Positions 1 through 8,720 of a DNA stretch of 64,000 nt are shown here, piece by piece (position 1 is the stretch's first letter; each line of letters opens with the position of its first letter). The position numbers and the translations under genes are program-made. Source of the DNA: Hyphomicrobiales bacterium (GTDB lineage: Bacteria > Pseudomonadota > Alphaproteobacteria > Rhizobiales > Rhizobiaceae); contig UBXV01000007.1 of NCBI GenBank assembly GCA_900469625.1, positions 372,001 to 436,000 of the forward strand. The letters are read 5' to 3'. The notes under the pieces were generated by a model. The model had not been told where the DNA came from, made no database searches, and was given only the letters and a program-made list of their open reading frames with translations.

Positions 1-38
1 GCGCAGTTGGCCTATGCTTGGCCCCGGAGGAATGAGGC

Positions 39-3000
39 ATGCTCTCGGGTTCGGTCATCTTCGCCTCGGCCTTTGCCTATCTGCTGCTGCTTTTCGCGGT
101 CGCAAGCTACGGCGACCGGCGGGCCAGGAGGAAATCGACTGCCGTCAAAGGCAGGCCGCTGGTCTATGCGCTCAGCCTTGCGATCTACTGCACATCCTGG
201 ACCTATTTCGGCGGCATCGGCCTTGCGGCCGAACGCGGCCTCGAATTCACCGGCATCTATATCGGCCCGATCCTGATGTTCACACTCGGCATGCCGCTGA
301 TCCGCAAGATCATCCGGCTCGCCAAGACCGAGAAGCTGACATCCGTGGCCGACTTCATCGCCGCCCGACACGGCAAGAACCCGGCGGTGGCGGCCATCGT
401 CGCGCTGATTTCGCTGGTCGGCGCCGTGCCCTATATCGCGCTGCAGCTGAAGGCGATCTCCAGTTCGGTCGCCGCCATGATCAACACCAGCGACTACGGC
501 ATCGGTGCCGGGCAGAGCTTCATCGACCTGCCGCTTCTCGTGACGCTGTTTCTCGCCTGTTTCGCCATCGTCTTCGGCACCCGGCATACGGATGCGACCG
601 AGCACCAGGACGGCCTGATCCTGGCGATCGCGATGGAATCGGTGGTCAAGCTGGTGGCTCTCGTCACCGCTGGCCTCTACATCGTCTTCGTGATCTTCGA
701 TGGACCGATGCATCTGTGGACGCTCGCCCAACAGAGCCCGGCGGTCGAACAGGCGCTCCACTACGAAACGCCGATCGCGCGCTGGATCCTGCTGATCGTC
801 ACGTCGGCCTTTGCGATCATCATGCTGCCGCGACAGTTCCACGTCACCGTCGTCGAGAACCGGACGGAAGGCGAGCTGCGCACCGCCGGCATCCTGTTTC
901 CGCTCTATCTCGTCGCCATCAACCTCTTCGTGTTGCCGATCGCCATTGCCGGCATCCTGACCTTTTCGGGGTCCGGTGACGCCGACCTCTATCTGTTGAC
1001 GCTGCCGCTCGCCAACGGCCTGCCGCTCCTGACGCTGATCACCTTCATCGGCGGGTTCTCGGCGGCCACCGCCATGGTCATCGTCGCCTCCGTGGCGCTG
1101 TCCATCATGATCTCCAACGATATCGTCATGCCGGTGTTCCTGCGCCGCAACCTTGGCCAGCGCGGCGGCATGCAGGAAAACCTCGCCGGCACGCTTCTCA
1201 ACATCCGCCGCACGGCAATCTTCGTCGTGCTGCTGCTCGGCTACGCCTATTACCGCTCGGCCGACATCAGCGCCGGCCTCGCCTCGCTCGGCCTTCTCTC
1301 CTTCGTCGCCATCTCGCAGATGGCGCCTTCGCTGCTGGGCGGGCTGGTCTGGCGGCAGGCCAATGCGCGCGGCGCGATCTGCGGCATGGTATCGGGCTTT
1401 TTCGTCTGGGCCTATCTGCTGTTCCTGCCAAGTCTCGGTGGGCCTGACAATTCGCATGTCGCAACGACGGTTCTAAGCTTCCTCCTCCCCTTCACCGACG
1501 CCTTTTCCGGCGCCAATGCCGATCCGCTGGTCAACGCCACCGCGCTCAGCCTGCTCGTCAACCTGACCATGTATGTGCTGGCCTCGCTGACCCGTGCGCC
1601 GAAGCCGCTGGAACGGTTCCAGGCGGGGGTGTTCATCACCCGGCGCTCGCGCACCGAACGGGCGTTTCGCGGCCGCAAGACCAAGGTCACCGTTCGCGAC
1701 CTCAAGGCCACGATCGCGCGCTACATGGGTGACGAGCGCATGCAGCGCTCATTTCACACTTATGAGCGCCAGTCCGGGCGCTGGCTCGACGACAATGCGC
1801 CGGCCGACATGGCGCTGGTGCATTTTTCCGAACAGCTGCTGGGCAGCGCCATCGGCTCGTCCTCGGCCCGCCTCGTCTTTTCGCTGGTGCTGCAACGGGT
1901 CGACGACACCTCGTCGGATACGGCCTGGCTGCTCGATCAGGCGAGCGAAGCGCTGCAATACAATCAGGACATGCTGCAGACAGCACTTTCGCAGATGGAC
2001 CAGGGCATCGCCGTCTTCGACAATGCCAACAACCTGATCATCTGGAACAGGCGCTTCCGGCAGTTGCTCGACCTGCCGGAGGCGGCCGGCCAGGTCGGCT
2101 TTCCGCTCGCCGACATCGTCGCCATCCTCACCAAGCGCGGCGACATCCGCAAGGAAGAAGAGAAGCGGCTGATCGCCAACTTCCTGACGCTCGACAAGCC
2201 GTTCCTGCTCGAACTGGGCAACGGCCAGCAGATCATCGAAGTGCGCACCAATGCCATGCCCGACAAGGGCATCGTCACCACCTATACCGACATTACCCAG
2301 CGCGTTGCTGCCGACATGGCGCTGAAACAGGCCAACGAAACGCTGGAGCTTCGCGTCGCCGAGCGCACCGGCGAGCTGACGCGGGTGAACCACGAGCTGG
2401 CCGAAGCACGGGCCGCCGCCGAAGAAGCCAATATCGGCAAGACGCGGTTCTTTGCCGCCGCCGGCCACGACATCCTGCAGCCGCTTAACGCCGCCCGCCT
2501 CTATTCGTCCTCGCTGGTCGAGCGGCTCGGCGAATCCGACAACAGCACGCTGGTCGAAAACATCGATTCATCACTGGAATCGGTCGAAGCCATTCTCGGC
2601 GCCGTGCTCGATATTTCCCGGCTCGACACCGGCGCGATGAAGGCCCGGCTGCAGTCCGTGCCGCTCAACGACCTTCTGCGCCGCGTCGAAACCGATTTTG
2701 CGCCGATGGCGCGGGCAAAGGACCTCGAACTGGTGGTGATGCCGACGTCGCTGGTGGTGCGCACGGACCCCAACCTGCTGAGGCGCGTCGTCCAGAACCT
2801 CGTCTCGAATGCGGTCAAGTACACGCTTCGGGGCAAGGTTCTGGTCGGCGTGCGCCGGCGCGGCAAGATGGCGACAATCGAGGTGCTCGATTCCGGCATC
2901 GGCATCCCCTCGTCGAAGTTCCGCACCGTCTTTAAGGAATTCGCGCGGCTGGACGAGGGCGCGCGTACCGCGTCTGGCCTCGGCCTCGGGCTTTCCATCG

Positions 3001-3542
3001 TCGACCGGATCTCGCGCGTGCTCAACCATCCCGTCAGCCTGCAGTCAAAGCCCGGCAAGGGCACCGGCTTCAAGGTCACCGTGCCACTCGATCCGACCGC
3101 CGCAGACCGGGTCGCCGTCGGCCCCGTGCCGACGACCAAGGCCAGCGAGGCGCTGAACGGCCTGCGCGTGCTGTGCATCGACAACGAGCCGCGCATCATC
3201 GAAGGCATGCGGGTGCTGCTTTCGGGCTGGGGTTGCGTCGTCACCACGGCGGAATCGCTCGCCGCCTGCACCGAGATGTCATCCTCCGCGCAGGAGCGTC
3301 CGCACGCCATCATCGCCGATTACCACCTCGACGACGGCACCGGCATCGAGGCGATCGCGCGCATCCGGGCGCTGTTCAGCGAAAACATCCCGGCCTTGCT
3401 GGTAACCGCCGACCGCTCGCCGGAAGTGCGTGGCGCTGCCGAACGCGACGGCGTCGGCCTGCAGAACAAGCCGGTGCGCCCCGCCGCCATGCGGGCATGG
3501 CTGACGCAACTCTCGACGGCTGCGAAGGCGGCGGCGGAATAG
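39..3542 (+). CDS. Hybrid sensor histidine kinase with N-terminal sodium/solute-symporter-like membrane domain
   Basis: This 1167-residue protein has about 13 hydrophobic segments over residues 1-530 that resemble the sodium:solute symporter family, then a PAS region (about 645-770), a coiled linker, a HisKA domain with the phospho-acceptor in GHDILQPL (His810), a HATPase domain (GLGLGLSIVDR), and a C-terminal receiver with Asp1094 in ADYHLDDG. The architecture matches CbrA/NahK-like hybrid kinases in which a transporter-like module is presumed to sense a solute or its flux. The start is preceded by GGAGG about 7 bases upstream. It is convergent with a LuxR-type response regulator, a plausible partner. 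The ligand is unknown and no HPt domain is visible in this protein. Confidence 0.9.
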   Translation: MLSGSVIFASAFAYLLLLFAVASYGDRRARRKSTAVKGRPLVYALSLAIYCTSWTYFGGIGLAAERGLEFTGIYIGPILMFTLGMPLIRKIIRLAKTEKLTSVADFIAARHGKNPAVAAIVALISLVGAVPYIALQLKAISSSVAAMINTSDYGIGAGQSFIDLPLLVTLFLACFAIVFGTRHTDATEHQDGLILAIAMESVVKLVALVTAGLYIVFVIFDGPMHLWTLAQQSPAVEQALHYETPIARWILLIVTSAFAIIMLPRQFHVTVVENRTEGELRTAGILFPLYLVAINLFVLPIAIAGILTFSGSGDADLYLLTLPLANGLPLLTLITFIGGFSAATAMVIVASVALSIMISNDIVMPVFLRRNLGQRGGMQENLAGTLLNIRRTAIFVVLLLGYAYYRSADISAGLASLGLLSFVAISQMAPSLLGGLVWRQANARGAICGMVSGFFVWAYLLFLPSLGGPDNSHVATTVLSFLLPFTDAFSGANADPLVNATALSLLVNLTMYVLASLTRAPKPLERFQAGVFITRRSRTERAFRGRKTKVTVRDLKATIARYMGDERMQRSFHTYERQSGRWLDDNAPADMALVHFSEQLLGSAIGSSSARLVFSLVLQRVDDTSSDTAWLLDQASEALQYNQDMLQTALSQMDQGIAVFDNANNLIIWNRRFRQLLDLPEAAGQVGFPLADIVAILTKRGDIRKEEEKRLIANFLTLDKPFLLELGNGQQIIEVRTNAMPDKGIVTTYTDITQRVAADMALKQANETLELRVAERTGELTRVNHELAEARAAAEEANIGKTRFFAAAGHDILQPLNAARLYSSSLVERLGESDNSTLVENIDSSLESVEAILGAVLDISRLDTGAMKARLQSVPLNDLLRRVETDFAPMARAKDLELVVMPTSLVVRTDPNLLRRVVQNLVSNAVKYTLRGKVLVGVRRRGKMATIEVLDSGIGIPSSKFRTVFKEFARLDEGARTASGLGLGLSIVDRISRVLNHPVSLQSKPGKGTGFKVTVPLDPTAADRVAVGPVPTTKASEALNGLRVLCIDNEPRIIEGMRVLLSGWGCVVTTAESLAACTEMSSSAQERPHAIIADYHLDDGTGIEAIARIRALFSENIPALLVTADRSPEVRGAAERDGVGLQNKPVRPAAMRAWLTQLSTAAKAAAE

Positions 3543-3559
3543 CGGCGTCGTGCGCGGTC

Positions 3560-4210
3560 TCAAGCCGCGGCGACAGTGCCGATCTTCGAAAGCTGGATCA
3601 CGGCCTGCGTGCGGCTGTCGACATTGAGCTTCAGCAGGATCGCCGACACATGCGCCTTGATGGTCGCCTCGGACACGCCGAGCTCGTAGGCGATCTGCTT
3701 GTTGAGCAGGCCCTCGCCGAGCATGCTCAAGACGCGCGACTGCTGCGGCGTCAGGGTCTGCAGGCGCTGCAGGAGATCGGCGACCTCAGGCTCATAATCC
3801 TGCCCCTGCGTATAGCCGGCGGGTACGAAGACTTCGCCGGCCATGACCTTTTCGATGCCGTTGCGGATTTCCTCGATGCCCGCCGATTTCGACAGGAAGC
3901 CGGAGGCGCCGAGATCGAGCGCCCGGTGGATCGTCGCGGGATCGTCATGTGCGGACACGACCATCACCGGCAGGCTCGGAAATTCGGCGCGAAGCGCGAT
4001 CAGGCCCGACAATCCGCTGACGCCCGGCATGGTGAGGTCAAGCAGCATCAGGTCGGCGTCGGGACAATCGGCCGCGGCCTTGCGGGCAGCGGCAAAGTCG
4101 CCGGCCTCGACGATATCTGGTGCACCGGCCATGCCGCTCAATGCCTGCCGCATTGCGCCTCTGAACAGCGGGTGATCGTCTGCGATGATGATGGTCATGT
4201 CCGGCGTCAT
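3560..4210 (-). CDS. LuxR/NarL-type response regulator
   Basis: A 216-residue two-domain regulator: a receiver domain (IIIADDHPLFRGAM at the N-terminus, phospho-acceptor in LMLLDLTMPG) and a C-terminal LuxR-type helix-turn-helix (LTPQQSRVLSMLGEGLLNKQ, then ELGVSEATIKAHVSAIL). The family binds DNA as dimers after phosphorylation. I chose the ATG at 4210 because GGGAGGGAG lies just upstream; in-frame alternatives are at 4225 and 4198. It ends 17 bases from the end of the convergent hybrid kinase, and such kinase/LuxR pairs (for example ErcS'/AgmR-like) are known, so the two may form one pathway. The target genes cannot be seen. Confidence 0.9.
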   Translation of the reverse strand: MTPDMTIIIADDHPLFRGAMRQALSGMAGAPDIVEAGDFAAARKAAADCPDADLMLLDLTMPGVSGLSGLIALRAEFPSLPVMVVSAHDDPATIHRALDLGASGFLSKSAGIEEIRNGIEKVMAGEVFVPAGYTQGQDYEPEVADLLQRLQTLTPQQSRVLSMLGEGLLNKQIAYELGVSEATIKAHVSAILLKLNVDSRTQAVIQLSKIGTVAAA

Positions 4211-4287
4211 GTCGCTCCCTCCCAAGAGCTCCGGCTACAGCCGGCGTCTCCACACGCCTGCTTTAGCCGCACGGTCCGTCCGACCTG

Positions 4288-4707
4288 TCAGGTCTTCTGC
4301 GGCGACGCTCCGTCGCTGCTGCCTTCAAGATCCTTCACGATATCCATGAACTTGCGCATCATTCTTTCCATGATGCCCATTGTCCGGTCAATCTCTTCGT
4401 CGGTCGGAAGGTCCCGTTTTGCGGTGGCTCCACCGGATTCGACAACCTTTTCGAGCGTTTCCACACGCTTGGTCAGGAGATCCAGTTCCAGCTCGAAGGC
4501 CGTGCGCTCGTCGGCGGCCATGCGGCAGACGAGCTGGCCGTCCTTCTCCTGGCAAAGCGAGACTTCGCCGGTCTGGGTGTCGAGACGGGCGATGCCACTA
4601 TCGGACTTCTGCATGGCGTAGCGGCCCGGCGCCGGCTCCTCAGCGCGCGCAACGCCTGCAAGCCCGATGGCGGCGCCGAGCGCCGCGACTGTTACTGCTT
4701 TTCTCAT
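4288..4707 (-). CDS. Small exported protein of unknown function
   Basis: A 139-residue protein with a clear signal peptide (MRKAVTVAALGAAIGLAGVARA, cleavage expected after ARA). The mature part has two cysteines in SLCQEKDGQLVC, which could form a disulfide, followed by an amphipathic, probably coiled-coil stretch (LDLLTKRVETLEKVVE) and an acidic, methionine-rich tail. The ATG at 4707 has GGAGACG as ribosome binding site; a longer reading from 4773 lacks support because it would bury the signal peptide. I do not recognise a named family. It is probably transcribed alone, away from the DUF952 gene. Confidence 0.75.
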   Translation of the reverse strand: MRKAVTVAALGAAIGLAGVARAEEPAPGRYAMQKSDSGIARLDTQTGEVSLCQEKDGQLVCRMAADERTAFELELDLLTKRVETLEKVVESGGATAKRDLPTDEEIDRTMGIMERMMRKFMDIVKDLEGSSDGASPQKT

Positions 4708-4829
4708 GACTTCGTCTCCATTGCGGACATGCGGGCGGAATTCCATCGGCGAACCACCTTCAGCAATGGACAATCGCCGATATTTGCGGCAAGGCCACGA
4801 CAGGTTATCACGACGAACAAGCGGGCATC

Positions 4830-5177
4830 ATGAGCTCAATCATATACAAGATCGTTCCGGCCGCACTATGGCAGGAGGCCCAGCGCACCGGCCGCTTCGA
4901 TGGCGCGCCCATCGATCTTGCCGACGGCTACATCCATTTTTCGACCGGCGAACAGGTCAAGAAGACCGCAGCTCTTTACTTTGAAGGCCAGGAAGGCCTG
5001 CTGCTGGTCGCGGTCGATGGCGATGCGCTTGGCGAAGAGCTCGTTTACGAGCCGTCGCGCGGTGGCGCCCTCTTCCCGCATCTCTACGCACCGCTGTTCC
5101 TGTCGGCCGTGCATTGGGAAAAGCCGTTGCCGCTTGGCGCAGACGGCCTTCACGTCTTCCCGGAACTCGACGCATGA
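4830..5177 (+). CDS. DUF952 domain protein
   Basis: A 115-residue cytoplasmic protein that fits the DUF952 family: IYKIVPAALWQEAQRTGRF near the start, the family-typical DGYIHFSTGEQV, and FPHLYAPL. The family has a fold related to ADP-ribosyl-transfer-like or glutathione-related small domains, but its reaction is not established. Its stop overlaps the start of pyrD (ATGA at 5174-5177), so the two genes are translationally coupled. The pairing with pyrD is common in alphaproteobacteria but does not by itself give a function. Confidence 0.88.
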   Translation: MSSIIYKIVPAALWQEAQRTGRFDGAPIDLADGYIHFSTGEQVKKTAALYFEGQEGLLLVAVDGDALGEELVYEPSRGGALFPHLYAPLFLSAVHWEKPLPLGADGLHVFPELDA

Positions 5178-6262
5178 ACAATCCTTTCGCCAACATCGCC
5201 CGTCGCGGCCTTTTCCTTTTCGACCCGGAGGCCGCCCACGGCCTGTCGATCAAGGCGCTGAAGACCGGCCTGGTGCCCAGCTGTCCGACCGGGCAAGACA
5301 GGCGTCTTGCTCAAACGGTCGCCGGTCTTGCCTTCCCCAACCCGATCGGCATGGCGGCCGGCTACGACAAGAACGCGGAAGTGCCGGAAGCGCTGCTGAA
5401 GATCGGTTTCGGCTTTACCGAAATCGGCACCGTGACGCCGCGCCCGCAATCGGGCAACGACAAGCCGCGCATCTTTCGCCTGGTGGAAGACGAAGCGGTG
5501 ATTAATCGCCTCGGCTTCAACAACGAGGGCCACGGCGCAGCACTTGCGCGGCTCAAGGCCTGCTCGCGCGATGCGCTGATCGGCGTCAACATCGGCGCCA
5601 ACAAGGACAGCACCGACCGGATCGGCGACTATGTCAGCGGCATCCACACCTTCTATGCCGTCGCCCGGTATTTCACGGCCAACATCTCCTCGCCGAACAC
5701 GCCGGGCCTGCGCGACCTGCAGGCACGCGAGAGCCTCTCGGCGCTGCTCTCGGCCGTGCTTGCAGCGCGCGACGAGGAAGCGGAGCGCAGCAACAGGCGC
5801 GTACCGGTGTTCCTCAAGATCGCCCCCGATCTGACCGAGGAAGGCATGGACGATATCGCCGCCGAAGTGCTTGCCCAGAATCTCGACGGCCTGATCGTCT
5901 CCAACACCACGCTCTCGCGCGATGGTCTGAAAGACCAGAGACAGGCAAAGGAATCAGGCGGCCTTTCCGGCAAGCCGCTGTTTGAAAAATCGACCGCGGT
6001 ACTCGCCCGGATGCGCAAGCGCGTCGGTGCCGATCTGCCGATCATCGGCGTCGGCGGCGTCAGTTCGGCGGAGACGGCTGCGGAGAAGATCCGCGCCGGC
6101 GCCGACCTGGTACAGCTCTATTCCTGCATGGTCTACGAGGGGCCGGCTCTTGCCGGGCGGATCGTGCGCGGCCTTTCCGAACTCTGCGATCGCGAAGGCC
6201 TGACATCGATCCGCGATCTTCGCGATACCCGCCTCGACTACTGGGCGGCGCGAAAGGTCTGA
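5174..6262 (+). CDS. pyrD: Dihydroorotate dehydrogenase (quinone), class 2
   Basis: A 362-residue enzyme that oxidises dihydroorotate to orotate in pyrimidine synthesis, passing electrons to quinone at the inner membrane. Class 2 features are visible: an N-terminal membrane-associating helix region (NIARRGLFLFDPEAAHGLSI), the glycine-rich FPNPIGMAAGYDKNAE, ISSPNTPGLRDLQ carrying the class 2 catalytic serine region, LIVSNTTLSR, and the FMN phosphate loop IIGVGGVSSAE with YSCMVYEGP. The ATG at 5174 overlaps the stop of the upstream DUF952 gene. Its 3' end overlaps the convergent MATE gene by 25 bases. Confidence 0.96.
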   Translation: MNNPFANIARRGLFLFDPEAAHGLSIKALKTGLVPSCPTGQDRRLAQTVAGLAFPNPIGMAAGYDKNAEVPEALLKIGFGFTEIGTVTPRPQSGNDKPRIFRLVEDEAVINRLGFNNEGHGAALARLKACSRDALIGVNIGANKDSTDRIGDYVSGIHTFYAVARYFTANISSPNTPGLRDLQARESLSALLSAVLAARDEEAERSNRRVPVFLKIAPDLTEEGMDDIAAEVLAQNLDGLIVSNTTLSRDGLKDQRQAKESGGLSGKPLFEKSTAVLARMRKRVGADLPIIGVGGVSSAETAAEKIRAGADLVQLYSCMVYEGPALAGRIVRGLSELCDREGLTSIRDLRDTRLDYWAARKV

Positions 6263-7596
6263 CCGGCCTTCGCCGGAATTCTGGCGAGCAGGAACAGGCC
6301 ACGCATCAGGAGAAACAGGTTGAGCCCCGCCCACAGGCCGTGATTGCCGAGGGCGGGCACGAGGATCGCGAGCGCAGCCACGTATCCGGCAAGCGCTGCC
6401 AGCATCATGTTGCGCATCTCGCGCGACCACGTGGCGCCGATGAAGACCCCGTCCATCAGGAAGGCGAGCGCGCCTGTCGTCGCCGTCAACGCCGCCCAGG
6501 GCAGATACTCGTAGGCGACGGCGCGGACATCCGGTGCCGTCGTCAGGAGATCGACGAGCCCGTGGCCGAAGAAGAAGAGCGCTATGGTCGTGAAGACGGC
6601 AAGACCGAGCGACCAGGCCATCGTCAGCTTCAGCGCCCGATCGAAGGCCGGACGGTAGCGCGCACCGATCGACCGGCCGATCAATTGCTCCGCCGCGTTG
6701 GCAAGGCCGTCGAGATAGTAGCCGGCGACGAGGAAAACGGTCATCAGCACCGCATTGGCTGCCAGCGTCACCGGGCCGAACGCCGTGCCGATGCGCGTCA
6801 TCAGCGCGAAGGCGGCGACGAGCACGAACGAGCGGATCAGGATGTCACGGTTGAGCGCGAAGAGCGGCCTCAGCCGTTCGCGATCGAAAATCATCGCCCA
6901 GCTTGGCGCGTCCTGCCTGTCGAAACGACCATAGACGATGGCAAATCCGACGAGAGCGCCCACGATTTCACCGGTGACCGTCGCGGTCGCAACGCCGACG
7001 ACCCCCCAGCCCATCACCAGCCCGAGCAGGATCGACAGCACGATGTTGACCCCGTTGATCAGCACCTGCAGCAGGAGCCCGAGCTTGCCATGACCGCGCC
7101 CGAGCACGAAGCCCAGGATGGCATAATTGGCAAGGGCTGCGGGTGAGGACAGGATGCGACAGAGAAAATAGGTACGGGTGACGGCTTCTACCTCCGCCGG
7201 CGGATCCATCAGCCATAGACCGCCGGCAAGCAGAAGCGGCGACAGCGCGACGACGGCGACACCTGCCGCAAGCGCGATGACCAGCGAGCGCCAGAACACG
7301 GCCTGCTGTTCGCGCCGGTCACCGCGGCCATAGGCCTGCGCCACGAGACCGGTGGTGGCGGCACGCAGGAAATTGAAGCTGGTGAAGATCAGGTCGAACA
7401 TGATAGCGCCGACCGCAAGCCCGGCGAGCAACGTCGCCTGCCCCATGCGACCGACGACCGCCGTATCGACGAGGCCGAGCAACGGCGTCGTCAGAAACCC
7501 GAGCGTCATCGGCAGGGCGATCGCAAGGATCACCCGGTGCGTGACCTCGAAAGGGCCGGAGGGGTCGCGCGGCGAAGCGGGAGGAGCGGCAGTCAT
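6238..7596 (-). CDS. MATE family efflux transporter (DinF-like)
   Basis: A 452-residue integral membrane protein with about 12 transmembrane segments in two related halves. The N-terminal half carries a MATE-typical stretch (LPMTLGFLTTPLLGLVDTAVVGRMG), and the spacing fits the DinF-like branch, which exports drugs or metabolites using sodium or proton gradients. The start at 7596 has only a weak ribosome binding site (GGAA). It is convergent with pyrD and its last 25 bases overlap the pyrD 3' end. The substrate cannot be read from the sequence. Confidence 0.93.
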   Translation of the reverse strand: MTAAPPASPRDPSGPFEVTHRVILAIALPMTLGFLTTPLLGLVDTAVVGRMGQATLLAGLAVGAIMFDLIFTSFNFLRAATTGLVAQAYGRGDRREQQAVFWRSLVIALAAGVAVVALSPLLLAGGLWLMDPPAEVEAVTRTYFLCRILSSPAALANYAILGFVLGRGHGKLGLLLQVLINGVNIVLSILLGLVMGWGVVGVATATVTGEIVGALVGFAIVYGRFDRQDAPSWAMIFDRERLRPLFALNRDILIRSFVLVAAFALMTRIGTAFGPVTLAANAVLMTVFLVAGYYLDGLANAAEQLIGRSIGARYRPAFDRALKLTMAWSLGLAVFTTIALFFFGHGLVDLLTTAPDVRAVAYEYLPWAALTATTGALAFLMDGVFIGATWSREMRNMMLAALAGYVAALAILVPALGNHGLWAGLNLFLLMRGLFLLARIPAKAGQTFRAAQ

Positions 7597-7794
7597 CGAG
7601 CGGTTCCGGCGTGGTGGGTGGGCGGAACCGTTTTAGGGAAAGATCATGGGCGGGCGCAAGGTGTCGCGAGCGCTGCAGCTTTCAACAACATGCCGAGGGC
7701 GCAAAGAGCCCCTTCCCCCTACCACTCTACCCGCAGACGGGCGAGGGAACGCAGATCGGTACCGCAGAAGCCGCAAACAGAATGACCGGCGGGA

Positions 7795-8304
7795 TCAGCC
7801 CGCCAGCACCATGGCCCAATAGGGACGGTTGCCGGAAGCGGCGTTCTGAGCCACGGCGACGCCGAGGCCGCGATAATTGCCCAGCATGTTTTCCAGGTGC
7901 TTCGGCGATCGGTACCAGGCAAGGCAGGCGCGTTCGGCATCGTCCTGGCCGACGGCGATGTTTTCGGCAGCCGGCAAGGTGACGCCGTGGCTCTTCATCC
8001 TGTTGTAAAAGCTGTCGTTCCAGCCGATCAGGTGCTGCATTTTGCCGACGTTGGCCATCCTGGCGGCCTGGGTCATGGCCGCCTTGGAGGCCGCCCTGTC
8101 GGCCACGAGCGGCGACAGGCCCTTGCCCTTGCGCAGCGCATTGACGTAGCCGAGGCTGGCCGCGGTCTGGTCGCTGCCGGTGCCGGTTGCGGGCGTCAAG
8201 ACGTTGGATGTGGTGCAGCCGGCAAGTGCTGCCAGCGACAATACGGCGCCGGCGCGCAAAAGCGTGCGCCGCTCGATGACGAAAAGCTGATCGTTCACGC
8301 TCAC
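7795..8304 (-). CDS. CAP (SCP/PR1-like) domain lipoprotein
   Basis: A 169-residue protein with a signal sequence ending in LSLAALAGC, a good lipobox, so it is probably lipid-anchored in the periplasm. The mature part is a CAP domain: VNALRKGKGLSPLVADRAASKAAMTQAARMAN, the family's AAENIAVGQ and HLENMLGNYRGLGVAVA segments, and a C-terminal YWAMVLAG. The bacterial family role is uncertain; some members act in the cell envelope or bind small hydrophobic ligands. The start is a GTG that overlaps the stop of the upstream DUF6460 gene (GTGA at 8304-8301), with a second GTG two codons later. The two genes form a coupled pair. Confidence 0.85.
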   Translation of the reverse strand: MSVNDQLFVIERRTLLRAGAVLSLAALAGCTTSNVLTPATGTGSDQTAASLGYVNALRKGKGLSPLVADRAASKAAMTQAARMANVGKMQHLIGWNDSFYNRMKSHGVTLPAAENIAVGQDDAERACLAWYRSPKHLENMLGNYRGLGVAVAQNAASGNRPYWAMVLAG

Positions 8305-8567
8305 CGCCGGTAGCTCATGACACGCAGGATGATGAAGGCCGGGATGACGATCGCAGCGCCCAGAAGCAGATAGTCGCCGACGCGACCGAGAGCCGAAAAG
8401 CCGGTGTGCCAGAGGTCGAGCAGGAAGTTGCGGATGCCAAAATAGATGTCGGCGGGGTACCAGCCGAAGACGGTCATCACGAAGCCGACGAGGATCGACA
8501 CCACGACGAGCTTGACGAGGACGCGCAGCGGCGAATCCCCCAAAAATCTGTTCACTCCGTCCGACAT
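8301..8567 (-). CDS. Small membrane protein, DUF6460-like
   Basis: An 88-residue protein with two predicted membrane segments (LVKLVVVSILVGFVMTVFGW and YLLLGAAIVIPAFIILRVM) joined by a conserved-looking loop (PADIYFGIRNFLLDLW). This matches the small rhizobial family called DUF6460, with no known function. I chose the ATG at 8567, with AGGAG upstream; a longer reading to 8612 adds residues that do not look conserved. It overlaps the CAP lipoprotein by 4 bases, so both are envelope proteins likely made together. Confidence 0.8.
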   Translation of the reverse strand: MSDGVNRFLGDSPLRVLVKLVVVSILVGFVMTVFGWYPADIYFGIRNFLLDLWHTGFSALGRVGDYLLLGAAIVIPAFIILRVMSYRR

Positions 8568-8720
8568 CGGCGAGATACTCCTGTTTCCCTTCACATAAGC
8601 TGCCATTCGCACCCTCGCAAGTCACCGGAAGTGACGGGCATCGGCCCGACCTTCAGATTCCGCTTGTGTTTTGTCCGGCCCGGCGTCAGAAGCGCTGATC
8701 GCAACCAACATCTCACATTG

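Noticed and set aside
1-38. Leading bases as the end of another gene
   Set aside because: The 38 bases contain only the ribosome binding site region of the hybrid kinase; too little to call a gene.
12-1457. Long minus-strand reading frame of 481 codons opposite the hybrid kinase
   Set aside because: It is Asp/Arg/Gln-rich and low-complexity, as expected from the reverse complement of high-GC coding sequence; the plus strand encodes clear membrane helices and kinase motifs.
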